Source: Streptomyces sp. NBC_00258 (lineage in GTDB: Bacteria > Actinomycetota > Actinomycetes > Streptomycetales > Streptomycetaceae). Taken from it: a DNA stretch of 64,000 nt. Below, one piece after another: positions 44,368 to 53,508 of this stretch (position 1 is the first letter of the stretch; the number at the start of each line of letters is the position of its first letter). The DNA lies in contig NZ_CP108081.1 of NCBI RefSeq assembly GCF_036182465.1, forward strand, positions 10,664,001 to 10,728,000. Direction: 5' to 3'. A program made the translations under genes and the position numbers. The notes beneath the pieces were generated by a model. That model worked only from the letters and a program-made list of their open reading frames with translations, did no database searches and had not been told where the DNA came from.

Positions 44368-46353
44368 CTACGAGGCCGACGGCACCACCCGTACGTCGGC
44401 GGCACGTACGTACGCCACCCGGTGCCCGAACTGGATCTCGTAGTACATGTCCTTGCCGCGCACCACCCGGTGCGGTGTCGTGTCGAAGGTCGGCGCGTAG
44501 AAGTACTCGCCCGGCACCTTGTCGCCCGCCGAGTACTTCTGCCCCTTCAGCAGCTTGTACGGCAGGGGCGAGACGTCCTGGACGGGCACGCCCGCCGGAT
44601 AGGCCGCCTTCTCCGGGTACGCGCGTCCGTACACCGGGATCTCGGCCGGCCCGGCCTTCGGTGTCACGACGGGGCCGGTCGCGTTCACCGCTGTCGGCTG
44701 CTTCGCCGGGTTCTTGAACCAGGCCTTCTGACCGAGGTACCAGATCGCGGTCCAGTCGCCGTCGCGCCCGGCGACCGCGTACCGCTGGCCCGTGGAGACA
44801 CGCGAACCCACGTCGTTCACATCGATCGTGGAGTCCTCGCCCTTGGGCCGCAGACCGATGTCCTTGACGAGCGGCGCGTCCGAGCGCGGCTGGGTGTGCA
44901 GCCGTACGGCGCTGGAACCGTGCGCCGCGCACGGCTCGCCCTTGGTGACGCAACCCGTGAACTTCGGCTTGTGCTTGCCGAATTGGGGCAGCACGGTCAC
45001 GAGCCCGCCCTTCGATCCCGGGGCGGCGTGCAGCGGCTTGCCGAGCAGGGTGAAGTAGTGCTGCCAGTCCCAGTACGGGCCCGGGTCCGTGTGCATCCCT
45101 GGGATGTTCGCCGTCGTCGTTCCCGGCACGGTGTCGTGGCCGAGGATGTGCTGCCGGTCCAGCGGGATGCCGTACTTCTTCGCCAGATATGTCACCAGCC
45201 GCGCCGACGACCGGTACATCGCCTCCGTGTACCAGGCGTCCGGTGCCGCGAGGAACCCCTCGTGCTCCAGGCCGATCGACTTGGCGTTCACGTACCAGTT
45301 GCCCGCGTGCCAGGCGACGTCCTTGGCCTTCACATGCTGGGCGATGTGCCCGTCGGTGGAGCGCAGGGTGTACTGCCACGACACATAGGTGGGGTCCTGC
45401 ACCATGTTGAGGACGCCTTCCCAGGCGCCCTCCGTGTCGTGGACGACGATGTACTTGATGCTCTGGGACTTGGGGCGGTTGCCGAGATCGTGGTTGCCGT
45501 AGTCGCCGTCGCCGAACTCCTCGTACGGCGCCGGGATCCACTCGCAGGACACGGTCGCCGGGCACTCGGTGCCGGCCGCGCGGGCCGCCCGCAGTCCCGC
45601 CTTGTCCAACTGCCGGGTGACGGACCGCAGTTCAGGCTGTGCCGCGAGTGCGACCTGCTGGCCCTCGTCCGTCGTACGGTGTCCTCCCCGGCGGATCACG
45701 TCGAAGACGTCGTCGGCGTACGTCGCCGCCGTCGCCGTGTCGTCGGCGCCCGAGTAGCGTGCCACCGCCCCGTACCAGTCGGCCGCGTCGTCGCTCAGCG
45801 GCTCGCCGAGCTGCTTCTGGGCGGCGGCCAGCAGCGCGGCACCGCCGGCCACATTGGCGGCCGCGTCCGTACGCAGCCGCTCCGCGGGGATGCCGGTGAG
45901 TTCGGCCGCCTTCGTCAGCGTCTTGAGACGGGCGGGGAGCCGGGTGTTCTCCGGGACCTTGGTCCGGGGGAGCAGCGGCGCGCGTGAGCCGTCGCCGCGC
46001 GCGTCCTCCGTACCCTCGCTGTGGTGCGGTGCCACCGTGCGGGCGATCGCGGTGCGGGCGTCGGTCAGGTGCATGGGACCGTAGCCACCGGTGACGCTCG
46101 GGGCTCCGCCGTGCGCGTCCCAGCGGGACTGCAGGTAGGAGACGGCCAGGAGCACGTTCCGCGGTACGTGGTACTGGGCGGCCGCGTCCGTGAACGCGCT
46201 CTGCAGACGCGCGGAGGACGCCTGGGCGCCGCCGCCGGACGGGGCGGCGCCGAGCAGTGGCAGCAGCAGGGCCGCCGAGGCGAGGGCACCGGCCGTCCTG
46301 CGTGCGCGTCTGTGCCCGATGGAGGGGCTGGAGTCGGTGGGGGATCCTCGCAA
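44368..46353 (-). CDS. Secreted N-acetylmuramoyl-L-alanine amidase with N-terminal lytic-transglycosylase-like domain
   Basis: The 661-residue precursor has a signal peptide (RRARRTAGALASAALLLPLLGAAPSGGGA). Residues about 50-230 resemble a transglycosylase-like domain (VPRNVLLAVSYLQSRWDAHGG, GGYGPMHLTDA). Residues about 285-430 form an Ami_2 amidase with KYIVVHDTEG, SIGLEHEG and HILGHDTVPG...HTDPGPYWDW, the zinc-ligand pattern. About 200 C-terminal residues follow, probably SH3-like cell-wall binding. It should cleave peptidoglycan. The start is TTG, six bases after a perfect AGGAGG. Confidence 0.88.
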   Translation of the reverse strand: MRGSPTDSSPSIGHRRARRTAGALASAALLLPLLGAAPSGGGAQASSARLQSAFTDAAAQYHVPRNVLLAVSYLQSRWDAHGGAPSVTGGYGPMHLTDARTAIARTVAPHHSEGTEDARGDGSRAPLLPRTKVPENTRLPARLKTLTKAAELTGIPAERLRTDAAANVAGGAALLAAAQKQLGEPLSDDAADWYGAVARYSGADDTATAATYADDVFDVIRRGGHRTTDEGQQVALAAQPELRSVTRQLDKAGLRAARAAGTECPATVSCEWIPAPYEEFGDGDYGNHDLGNRPKSQSIKYIVVHDTEGAWEGVLNMVQDPTYVSWQYTLRSTDGHIAQHVKAKDVAWHAGNWYVNAKSIGLEHEGFLAAPDAWYTEAMYRSSARLVTYLAKKYGIPLDRQHILGHDTVPGTTTANIPGMHTDPGPYWDWQHYFTLLGKPLHAAPGSKGGLVTVLPQFGKHKPKFTGCVTKGEPCAAHGSSAVRLHTQPRSDAPLVKDIGLRPKGEDSTIDVNDVGSRVSTGQRYAVAGRDGDWTAIWYLGQKAWFKNPAKQPTAVNATGPVVTPKAGPAEIPVYGRAYPEKAAYPAGVPVQDVSPLPYKLLKGQKYSAGDKVPGEYFYAPTFDTTPHRVVRGKDMYYEIQFGHRVAYVRAADVRVVPSAS

Positions 46354-46666
46354 AGCAGGCCTCCTGGGACGATCGGTCGCGATGGTGCGTGCGGGGCCGG
46401 GCGTGCGTCAGTGGTACCGACTCCCCGACGATCCGTCAATCATGCCCAGAGACGGTCGATTTCCCATGTCAGCGGCGGGTGTCGCGGGTTTCGCGGCGAC
46501 TGCGGCCCGGCCTGCGGGGCGTCAGTGGAGTGGACCTGTGGCCTGTTCGGGTGAACGTTCCTCAGCGGAGGGGCGTCGGGCGCGCGTGGCTGCCCGACAC
46601 TACGTTCGACATGACGAAGGTCCGCGATGCGCCCTGTCGCAGGCGCACCGCGGACCACCATCCCCG
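46354..46666. other. Intergenic region between amidase and phosphotransferase genes
   Basis: This 313-base gap holds the amidase promoter region near 46354-46450 and the phosphotransferase terminator at 46619-46656. No coding region could be supported in between. Confidence 0.6.
46619..46656. terminator. Long hairpin after the phosphotransferase gene
   Basis: Fifteen-base arms 46619-46633 and 46642-46656 pair at 14 of 15 positions around an eight-base loop. The hairpin starts 11 bases downstream of the stop codon of the minus-strand phosphotransferase gene. Confidence 0.75.
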
Positions 46667-47809
46667 TCAGCGAGTGCCGACCGCCGCTCGGACGGCCCTG
46701 CGGGCCATCTGGCAGTCGTCGTGCAGCCGCCTCAACAGCAGCCGTTGTTCCTCGCCGGACGGCGCAGCACCCGGGTGGGCCGGTCCCGGTGCCGCCGGGG
46801 TCGTCTCGTGCATCGACCGCTGCACGGCCGTCTCGTACGTACGGATCTCCCTGGTGACGACGAGCATGAGGTTCACCAGGAACGCGTCGCGCGCCGCCGG
46901 TCCCGCCGACTGCGCGAGCTGACTGATCTGCCGCCGGGCGACGGGCGCGTCCCCGAGGACCGCCCACAGCGTCGCCAGGTCGTACCCCGGCAGATACCAG
47001 CCCGCATGCTCCCAGTCCACCAGCACTGGACCGGCCGGTGACAGGAGAATGTTGGACAGGAGAGCGTCGCCGTGGCAGAACTGGCCCATGCCCTGGCGGC
47101 CCGCCGAGTGCGCGATGCCGTGCACCAGCTTCTGCAGATCGCCCATGTCCCGGTCGGTGAGCAACCCCAGCTCGTGATACCGGGAGATCCGGGCCGCGTA
47201 GTCCAGCGGGGCGTCGAACGTCCCCGCCGGCGGCCGCCACGCGTTGAGCCGGCAGATCGCGCCGAGCGCCGCTCTGACGTCCGCGCGCGGCGGGGACTCC
47301 GCCGGGTGCCGCTGCAGCGCCGCCACCCGTCCCGGCATCCGCTCGATCACCAGTGTGCAGTTGTCCGGGTCCGCCGCGATCAGGCGCGGCACCCGCACCG
47401 GGGGCCGGTGCCGCACGAACGAGCGGTACGCCGCTATTTCATGACGGATCCGCTCGGTCCACACCGGGGAGTGGTCCAGTAAACACTTGGCGACGGCGGT
47501 GCTGCGCCCTGTCGTGCCGACAAGGAGCACGGAGCGGCCGCTGCGGCGCAGCACCTGCACCGGAGAGAACTCCGGACAGATCCGGTGCACCGACGCGATC
47601 GCCGTGCGCAGCTGCGCCCCCTGGGGGCCGGACAAGTCGAGTCTCCCGCTGAGCGGTTGGGTGCCGAGCCCCGGCACGCGCCGTGACCGACCGGCACCGA
47701 GCACGGGAGCCGCCCCCGGACGTGCGGGGTCGAGGTATGGGCCGCTGCCGACCGGGCGGGCGTGCAGTGACCGGGGCGGAGCGGACACGGAGGACGATGC
47801 TGCGTACAT
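46667..47809 (-). CDS. APH-family phosphotransferase
   Basis: The 380-residue protein has a kinase-like fold with the catalytic loop FCHGDALLSNILLSPAGPVLVDWEHAGWYLPGYDLA (Brenner-type HGDxxxxN followed by the metal-binding D). An ATP-lysine candidate is in TAVAKCLLDHS. APH-family proteins phosphorylate aminoglycosides, choline or other small alcohols. The substrate is unknown. An in-frame TTA codon occurs at 47480-47482, implying bldA dependence. ATG 47809 is chosen because AAGGGA precedes it; longer starts add a low-complexity tail. It is divergent from the NsdA-like gene. Confidence 0.82.
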   Translation of the reverse strand: MYAASSSVSAPPRSLHARPVGSGPYLDPARPGAAPVLGAGRSRRVPGLGTQPLSGRLDLSGPQGAQLRTAIASVHRICPEFSPVQVLRRSGRSVLLVGTTGRSTAVAKCLLDHSPVWTERIRHEIAAYRSFVRHRPPVRVPRLIAADPDNCTLVIERMPGRVAALQRHPAESPPRADVRAALGAICRLNAWRPPAGTFDAPLDYAARISRYHELGLLTDRDMGDLQKLVHGIAHSAGRQGMGQFCHGDALLSNILLSPAGPVLVDWEHAGWYLPGYDLATLWAVLGDAPVARRQISQLAQSAGPAARDAFLVNLMLVVTREIRTYETAVQRSMHETTPAAPGPAHPGAAPSGEEQRLLLRRLHDDCQMARRAVRAAVGTR

Positions 47810-48042
47810 GGGCGAAACAGATCCCTTCGTGTGCCTGCGAGTTGCTGCGCTACCCGCCCCGGCCGCCCTGGTGCACCCTGGGGAGTGTTCCTTCGGCAAC
47901 CGGGTCGGGGTGGCGCTTTCCTACCTGACACCCGATGCCCAGTGGCACACCATCTGGCGTGCCCTGGCGAACCCTGGCGAATAGTCGCTCAGCAACTGAC
48001 AGACGGTTAGTGTCAACTCAGCCGAGAACCTGGGGGCTTGAC

Positions 48043-49542
48043 GTGAGCGGACAACCCAACACCCGCCTTTCGGACCTGTTCGGCCTGGCCGGCTGGTCCA
48101 AGGGGGAACTCGCGAGGATGGTCAACCGGCAGGCGGCGGCCATGGGCCACCCCCAGCTGGCGACGGACACCTCAAGGGTGCGGCGGTGGATCGACATGGG
48201 AGAGATCCCGCGCGATCCGGTGCCGCGGGTGCTGGCAGCACTGTTCACCGAGCGTCTCGGCCGTGTCGTGACCATCGAGGATCTCGGTCTGGTCCGGCAC
48301 GGGCGCACGGGGAAACGGCCGGGCGGCGGGAGTGTGGAACATCCCGACGGCATGCCGTGGGCGCCCGAGCGGACTGCCGCGGTCCTCACCGAATTCACGG
48401 GAATGGACCTCATGCTCAACCGACGCGGCTTGGTGGGCGCGGGCGCCGCGCTCGCCGCCGGATCCGCAATCAGCAGCGCCATGCAGGACTGGCTGCACTC
48501 CGATCCGGCCCTCGCGGCCGACGCCCCTGACATCGACAATCCCCTGCACGCCGACCCCGCTGGGTTCGACCGCTACGAGGCCGCCCCCATCGGGTCGCAG
48601 GAGATCGAGGAACTGGAGCGCTCGGTCGAGGTGTTCCGGGCCTGGGACGCGGCCCGCGGGGGCGGACTGCAACGCAAGGCTGTCGTGGGACAGCTCAACG
48701 AAGTGGGAGGCATGCTCTCCTACCGACACCCCGACCATCTGCAGCGGCGCCTGTGGGGCGTCGCCGCCAACCTCGCCGTCCTCGCGGGCTGGATGTCGCA
48801 CGACGTCGGCCTGGAGCCCACGGCTCAGAAGTACTTCATCATCGCCGCGCACGCGGCCCGAGAAGGCGGTGACCGGCCCCGCGCGGGCGAGGCGCTCTCC
48901 CGAGCCGCCCGCCAGATGGTGCACCTGGGCCGGCCCGACGACGCGCTCGACCTCATGAAGCTCGCCAAGTCGGGATCGGGCGACGAGGTCCTGCCGCGCA
49001 CCCAGGCCATGCTCTACACCATCGAGGCCTGGGCACAGGCGTCGCTGGGCAAGGGCCAGGCCATGCGGCGCACTCTGGGGGAGGCGGAGGACCTCTTCGT
49101 CTCGGACAAGGGTGACGTGCCGCCGCCGAGCTGGATGCAGCTGTTCGACGAGGCCGACATGCACGGGATGCAGGCGCTCGCCTACCGGACGCTCGCGGAG
49201 CACGACCCGTCCGCGGCCGCCGTCGCACAGAGCCACGCCAAGGAAGCCCTGGAGCTGCGGGAGAAGGGCCGGGACCGGTCGAAGATCTTCGACCACATCT
49301 CGCTCGCGTCCGCCTGCTTCATCGCCGACGACCCCGAACAGGCCGACCGGTACGCACGCCTGGCCCTGACGTCGATGGGTTCGAACTCCTCCCACCGCAC
49401 CTGGGACCGGCTGCGTGAGATGTACCGGCTGACGGGGCAGTACTCCAGCTATCCGAAGATCAACGAACTGCGTGAGGAGATCAAACTGGCGCTGCCCAAG
49501 GGCTCGTTGAAGGCCAAGGGCGGCAACAGCGCACGGGCATAG
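48043..49542 (+). CDS. NsdA-like HTH/TPR regulator
   Basis: The 499-residue protein begins with an XRE-like segment, LFGLAGWSKGELARMVNRQAAAMG, then TDTSRVRRWIDMGEIPRDPVPRVLAALFTERLGRVVTIEDLGL, the signature I associate with NsdA and NsdB, negative regulators of Streptomyces differentiation. The C-terminal 300 residues are helical TPR-like repeats ending with HRTWDRLREMYRLTGQYSSYPKINELREEI. The start is GTG at 48043; upstream extension would cross the promoter region. Whether it is NsdA itself or a paralogue cannot be told from this window. Confidence 0.82.
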   Translation: MSGQPNTRLSDLFGLAGWSKGELARMVNRQAAAMGHPQLATDTSRVRRWIDMGEIPRDPVPRVLAALFTERLGRVVTIEDLGLVRHGRTGKRPGGGSVEHPDGMPWAPERTAAVLTEFTGMDLMLNRRGLVGAGAALAAGSAISSAMQDWLHSDPALAADAPDIDNPLHADPAGFDRYEAAPIGSQEIEELERSVEVFRAWDAARGGGLQRKAVVGQLNEVGGMLSYRHPDHLQRRLWGVAANLAVLAGWMSHDVGLEPTAQKYFIIAAHAAREGGDRPRAGEALSRAARQMVHLGRPDDALDLMKLAKSGSGDEVLPRTQAMLYTIEAWAQASLGKGQAMRRTLGEAEDLFVSDKGDVPPPSWMQLFDEADMHGMQALAYRTLAEHDPSAAAVAQSHAKEALELREKGRDRSKIFDHISLASACFIADDPEQADRYARLALTSMGSNSSHRTWDRLREMYRLTGQYSSYPKINELREEIKLALPKGSLKAKGGNSARA

Positions 49543-49613
49543 GGGGCCTGTCCCGCTGTACGTCCCTGCCGGGAGTCACGTCGGGTGTCCACCGAGGTCG
49601 GGTGGCGCTCGTG

Positions 49614-51107
49614 TCAGGTGGCAACCCTGGCGATCAGTACGCAGGCGTCGTCCTCGCGCTCCGTCTCGCCGAACTCCTCCACGACCATCCGTACGCAGTC
49701 CTGTGCGGTGCGCGCCTCGCCGAAGCGGGGGGCCAGGTCGAGAAGACGGCTGACGGTCGTGGTGTCGCCCCCGCTCTCGGCCTCGCTCGAGTCGTGGGAC
49801 CCCCATGACTGGGACTCGGGGGACATCCATCGCCGCGGAACCAGTCCGTCGGTGTGCAGGAGGAGCAGGTCGCCCGGTTCGAGTGTCTCTTCGGCCTGTC
49901 CGTAGACGGCGCCGGAGGTGGCGCCGAGCAGGACGCCGTCCGGCGGCGAGAGCATGCGCCCCGTCCCGTTGCGGAACAGCAGTGGGGCGGGGTGTCCTGC
50001 CTGTGCCCAGGTGAGTGTGCGGCTCTCGGGCCGGTAGCGGCAGCACACCGCGCTGCCCAGGGCCGGCTGGACCGAGGCGTCGAGTAACTGGTTGAGCCAC
50101 GCCATGAGCTGTCCGGGCTCGGTACCCGCCACGGCCATACCGCGCAGGGCGCCGATCATCATCGCCATGCCCGAGGTGACGGTCACACCGCGGCCGGTGA
50201 GGTCACCGACGCTCAACAGCGTTTCCCCAGTGGGGAGTTCGAGTGCGTCGTACCAGTCGCCGCCGATGAGTTCGCTCGTCGAGGACGGCAGATAGCGGGC
50301 GGCCAGGTCCAGCGTCTCGGGTCCCTGGCGCGGGAGCCGCAGGGAACCGCGCCACGGTGGCAGCACGGCCTCCTGCAGTTCGACCGCGAGCCGGCGCTCG
50401 GTCTGTGCGAAGTGCCGTTGGTGCTGCAGGGAGTCACGGGTCTCGCTGACGGTCCGCTGGCTGCGGCGCAGCTCGCTGACGTCACGCAGAACCGCCCACA
50501 TCGAGGCGGTGCTGCCGTCCGTGTCGAGCACGGGCTCGCCCATCATGTGCACGGTCCGTACGTCGCCGTCGGGCCGGACGACGCGGAACTCGCCGTCGAT
50601 CGGCTTGGCGTCGATGAGGCAGTCCGTGACCATCGCCGTCAGCCTCGGCCGGTCCTGGTCCAACACCACGGAGGGCAGCTCGTCGAGGGTGAGCGGGGGA
50701 GCGGCGGGGTCACGGCCGAGGATCTGGTAAAGCTCGCCGGACCAACTCGCCTCGTCCGTCAGCAGGTTCCACTCGGCGCTGCCGACGCGGCTGAGCAGTG
50801 AGCCGTGCGGGGGCGCGGCCGGCACGGCTCGTACCGTGGGTGCCGCCGCCTCGTGCTCGACGGGAACGGCCGACGGGCCGTCCCTCAGCTGCGCCAAGTG
50901 CTCGTCGAGGTCGCTGAGTTGATGCATCGCCAGATCACACAGGGCGCGCTGCCAGCGTCCCTCCGGGTCCGTGCCGTCGGCCGGCGCGTCGCGCCGTACG
51001 GCGTCCACCTCGCCCCGCAGTCGGCGCGTCTGGGAAATGAGCGCGTCGACCGAGCCGCGCGGGGGCGGCTGGGCGGCTGGGTGGTCCGCCGAGAGATGGG
51101 ACGGCAT
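49614..51107 (-). CDS. PAS domain-containing PP2C (SpoIIE-type) phosphatase
   Basis: The 497-residue protein has an N-terminal coiled segment, a PAS domain around residues 95-215 (SAEWNLLTDEASWSGELYQILGRDP ... DVRTVHMMGEPVLDTDGS), and a SpoIIE/RsbU-type PP2C catalytic domain (IGGDWYDALELPTGETLLSVGDLTGRGVTVT, LTWAQAGHPAPLLFRNGTG, GDLLLLHTDGLV, DDACVLIARV). It should dephosphorylate an anti-sigma antagonist. A TTA codon lies in frame at 50085-50087. ATG 51107 follows GGAG at six bases. Confidence 0.9.
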   Translation of the reverse strand: MPSHLSADHPAAQPPPRGSVDALISQTRRLRGEVDAVRRDAPADGTDPEGRWQRALCDLAMHQLSDLDEHLAQLRDGPSAVPVEHEAAAPTVRAVPAAPPHGSLLSRVGSAEWNLLTDEASWSGELYQILGRDPAAPPLTLDELPSVVLDQDRPRLTAMVTDCLIDAKPIDGEFRVVRPDGDVRTVHMMGEPVLDTDGSTASMWAVLRDVSELRRSQRTVSETRDSLQHQRHFAQTERRLAVELQEAVLPPWRGSLRLPRQGPETLDLAARYLPSSTSELIGGDWYDALELPTGETLLSVGDLTGRGVTVTSGMAMMIGALRGMAVAGTEPGQLMAWLNQLLDASVQPALGSAVCCRYRPESRTLTWAQAGHPAPLLFRNGTGRMLSPPDGVLLGATSGAVYGQAEETLEPGDLLLLHTDGLVPRRWMSPESQSWGSHDSSEAESGGDTTTVSRLLDLAPRFGEARTAQDCVRMVVEEFGETEREDDACVLIARVAT

Positions 51108-51420
51108 GACGTACTCCGATACAGGCACGGTACGACCAAGGCTGAAGGAAGGACCGGTTACGACTGTCGCACAGCCTGCGACGCGCTGTAAGGGATTTGG
51201 CAACACACGACTCGGTGGTGCCTCTGGCATATGTCGCAGTCCTCGCGGACGGTGCGGGCGGGACGAATTCGGTGCTCGGTCCGGTCGGTCAAGTCGTAGA
51301 CAGGGTAGGCGAGTTGATGGAGTGGCAGCAGTGGATGCGGCTCACTCAATCGTGTGTTCGGCGAGTGTGTGTGCGGTGCTCGGTCCAGGTTTCGCGGCGT
51401 CGGCACCGCTGGGTCTTGGG
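51108..51420. other. 313-base intergenic region
   Basis: This stretch lies between the phosphatase start and the lipoprotein stop, both on the minus strand. I see no gene, repeat or clear hairpin. The 150 bases next to the phosphatase probably hold its promoter. Confidence 0.5.
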
Positions 51421-52050
51421 TCAGTACCGCTGGGCCTTGACCAGTTTCGGTGTCAGTGCCGGCTCGGCGGGCTTGCGGCTGATGGCGAGCGGCTGGGCGC
51501 GCTCACCAGGGTCGAGGTCCTCGGCGCCCACGAATCTGGTCTCCACCGTCTTGCCGGAGGAGTCGAGGAAGTCGACCTGCACGGCGTACGAGGCCTGCGT
51601 GTCGGTCTTGTTGGTGATGCTCACTACGACGGCGAGCAGGCCGCCGGTCTCGGCCCTGGGCTTGCCGGTCATGGAGACGTCGGACATCGCGTTGCCCTGG
51701 CCGTCGACGTCCTTGAGCTCACTCTCCGCCGCCTCGTTGGCCCGGGCGACCTCCGCCGACACGGACGCCTCGAAGGAGGACGCCGCGGCCGAGGCGGAGG
51801 AAGCCGCCGCGGAGGCCGCGGCGCGCGCGGACTCGATGGCCGACTCGTTGACGGAAGGGGCCGTACCGGAGAAGGACGCCGTATCGGGAGGGGACGGCCG
51901 CTCACTGAAGGACGGGTCGGAACCGCCGGAGTCGCTGTCGGTGCCGCACGCCGCGAGTGTGCTCGTGGCCGCGGCGATCGCCGCCAGTGCGACGGCGGCC
52001 GAACGAGTCCTGCCCGGCCGGCGGGGGCCACGGGGCGACGGTGTGTTCAT
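51421..52050 (-). CDS. Lipoprotein with Ala/Ser-rich coiled region
   Basis: The 209-residue precursor has a lipobox LAAC with Cys35. A disordered Ser/Pro segment, then an Ala/Ser/Glu-rich helix (about residues 70-112) precede a beta-rich C-terminus (GGLLAVVVSITNKTDTQASYAVQVDFLDSSGKTVETRFVGAEDLDPGE) that resembles FxLYD-type domains. The function is unknown. It probably sits on the outer face of the membrane. Confidence 0.8.
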   Translation of the reverse strand: MNTPSPRGPRRPGRTRSAAVALAAIAAATSTLAACGTDSDSGGSDPSFSERPSPPDTASFSGTAPSVNESAIESARAAASAAASSASAAASSFEASVSAEVARANEAAESELKDVDGQGNAMSDVSMTGKPRAETGGLLAVVVSITNKTDTQASYAVQVDFLDSSGKTVETRFVGAEDLDPGERAQPLAISRKPAEPALTPKLVKAQRY

Positions 52051-52270
52051 CGCATGCTGTCCTTGCTGTCGGCGGCTGGCCGATCACTGCTGGATCGGTC
52101 GACGAAATGAACCTTATGCCGGAAATTTCGGCGAGGCATTCCGGAGCGGCCGGGCCTCGGCCACTCGCCCGCCACCCGCTCTGCGGCTCCCCCTCCGGAC
52201 GACGAGCACGCGTACGACCGGCTCTACGGCCAGGTGCTGGTCAACTCCGAATCGGGCCGACTCGTCGCGG

Positions 52271-53368
52271 TCAGTAGCGCAGCACTCCCGCGATGCCCTC
52301 GGCGTCGCCCAGTGTGCCGTCCGGGACGAAGCGGACCTGCGCGCCGGTGTCCAGGCACTGTTCGACGATCTCGTCCACGATGTCTTCGCGGGCGTCCAGA
52401 TCGTCGGTGTCGGCCGGGACGAGATGGTCGCCGCCGTCGTCGCGCACGGTCACGCGGTAGTTCTCCTCGACGGCCAGCAGTCGGACCCGGCCTGCGGTCG
52501 CGTTCTGCCAGACCTCGTCGACGCCTGCCGCGAACGCCCGTCGGCCCTTGGCCGTTTCGAGTTCCCGCGCCACGGTGTCGGCACTCTTGCGGTCCTCGGC
52601 CGTGACCAGGGGGCTGACCGCCTGCCACACGGTGTCGGCGCTCGCATGAGCGAGGCCGCCGTGCGCGACGTGGACGGCGTCCTTGGTGACGGTGCCGACC
52701 TCGTCGAGGAGGGAGAGTGCGGCCTGCTCGCCGGTGACGTACACCGGTCGCGGGTCGCCGCGCAGGACGCCGGTGAGGGCGGTGTCGCCGTCCCGCAGGA
52801 AGTGGCGGGTCCGCTCGTCGCGGAAGGTGCTCGGCAGATCGCCGACGCGTTCCTTGCGCTCGGCGTCAGGGTCCTCCAGGCTCCGCGTCAGCGGGAATCC
52901 GCCCTCCTCGGACTCGACGACATGCCCTCCGCCGCCGCTCCACAGGGAGATCCGGTCCGCGGAGACGGCCAGTACCCAGAACGGGCGCTCGGCGGCCTGC
53001 GCGGCGACGAGATTGCGGGTCAGGAAGGTGTCCGACAGGACGACGCGCTCCGGCACGGTCCGGGCCAGCGACCACACCTGGTGCTCCCCGGGGGCGGCGA
53101 AGATCGCGAGGCCGTCCTCGGAGTGGGCCAGATCGACCTCCGCGAGCGCCTGTTCCAGCTGCCCGACGACATCGATCCGCAGTTCACGGGTGACCGCGGG
53201 GTCGGATTCCAGCTGCTTCTTCGCCTCGGCCAGGACATTGCGCAGCCGGACGGGATCCTGTGCCTTGTCCGGCTCGCGGCGATGGGTGGGAGTGAGCACC
53301 GACACGGCCGGATAGGGCCGCGGGCGGCGCAGCTCGGTAAGTGTGGTGGGGCTCAGAACATGCTCCAT
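52271..53368 (-). CDS. baeRF-family (bacterial archaeo-eukaryotic release factor-like) protein
   Basis: The 365-residue protein has the baeRF3-like layout: PYPAVSVLTPTHRREPDKAQDPVRLRNVLAEAKKQLE, DGLAIFAAPGEHQVWSL, PFWVLAVSADRISLWSG, and a C-terminal VDEIVEQCLDTGAQVRFVPDGTLGDAEGIAGVLRY. This family is related to the eRF1 domains and is thought to act on stalled ribosomes, but few members are characterised. ATG 53368 is chosen to match the family start (MEHVLSPTTL). An upstream extension has the composition of non-coding sequence. Confidence 0.75.
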   Translation of the reverse strand: MEHVLSPTTLTELRRPRPYPAVSVLTPTHRREPDKAQDPVRLRNVLAEAKKQLESDPAVTRELRIDVVGQLEQALAEVDLAHSEDGLAIFAAPGEHQVWSLARTVPERVVLSDTFLTRNLVAAQAAERPFWVLAVSADRISLWSGGGGHVVESEEGGFPLTRSLEDPDAERKERVGDLPSTFRDERTRHFLRDGDTALTGVLRGDPRPVYVTGEQAALSLLDEVGTVTKDAVHVAHGGLAHASADTVWQAVSPLVTAEDRKSADTVARELETAKGRRAFAAGVDEVWQNATAGRVRLLAVEENYRVTVRDDGGDHLVPADTDDLDAREDIVDEIVEQCLDTGAQVRFVPDGTLGDAEGIAGVLRY

Positions 53369-53508
53369 AAATGCACCATATGACCGAATGGCCGAACGGG
53401 CATGCCGAGGAATCGGACCGGGTAAACAGGGCGATCGGTCGTTGATGTCACTTGTTGATGTCACAGGGCAGCCGCATCGGGCCCTGTGAAGTCCTCGACC
53501 TGCCGCTC

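Noticed and set aside
47995..48015. TGACA...TGTCA inverted repeat upstream of the NsdA-like gene
   Set aside because: The arms are only five bases and nine bases apart, too weak to call an operator.
51158..51406. Small 82-codon minus-strand frame in the 313-base gap
   Set aside because: No ribosome site, no recognisable domain, and His/Pro/Arg-rich composition typical of a chance frame.
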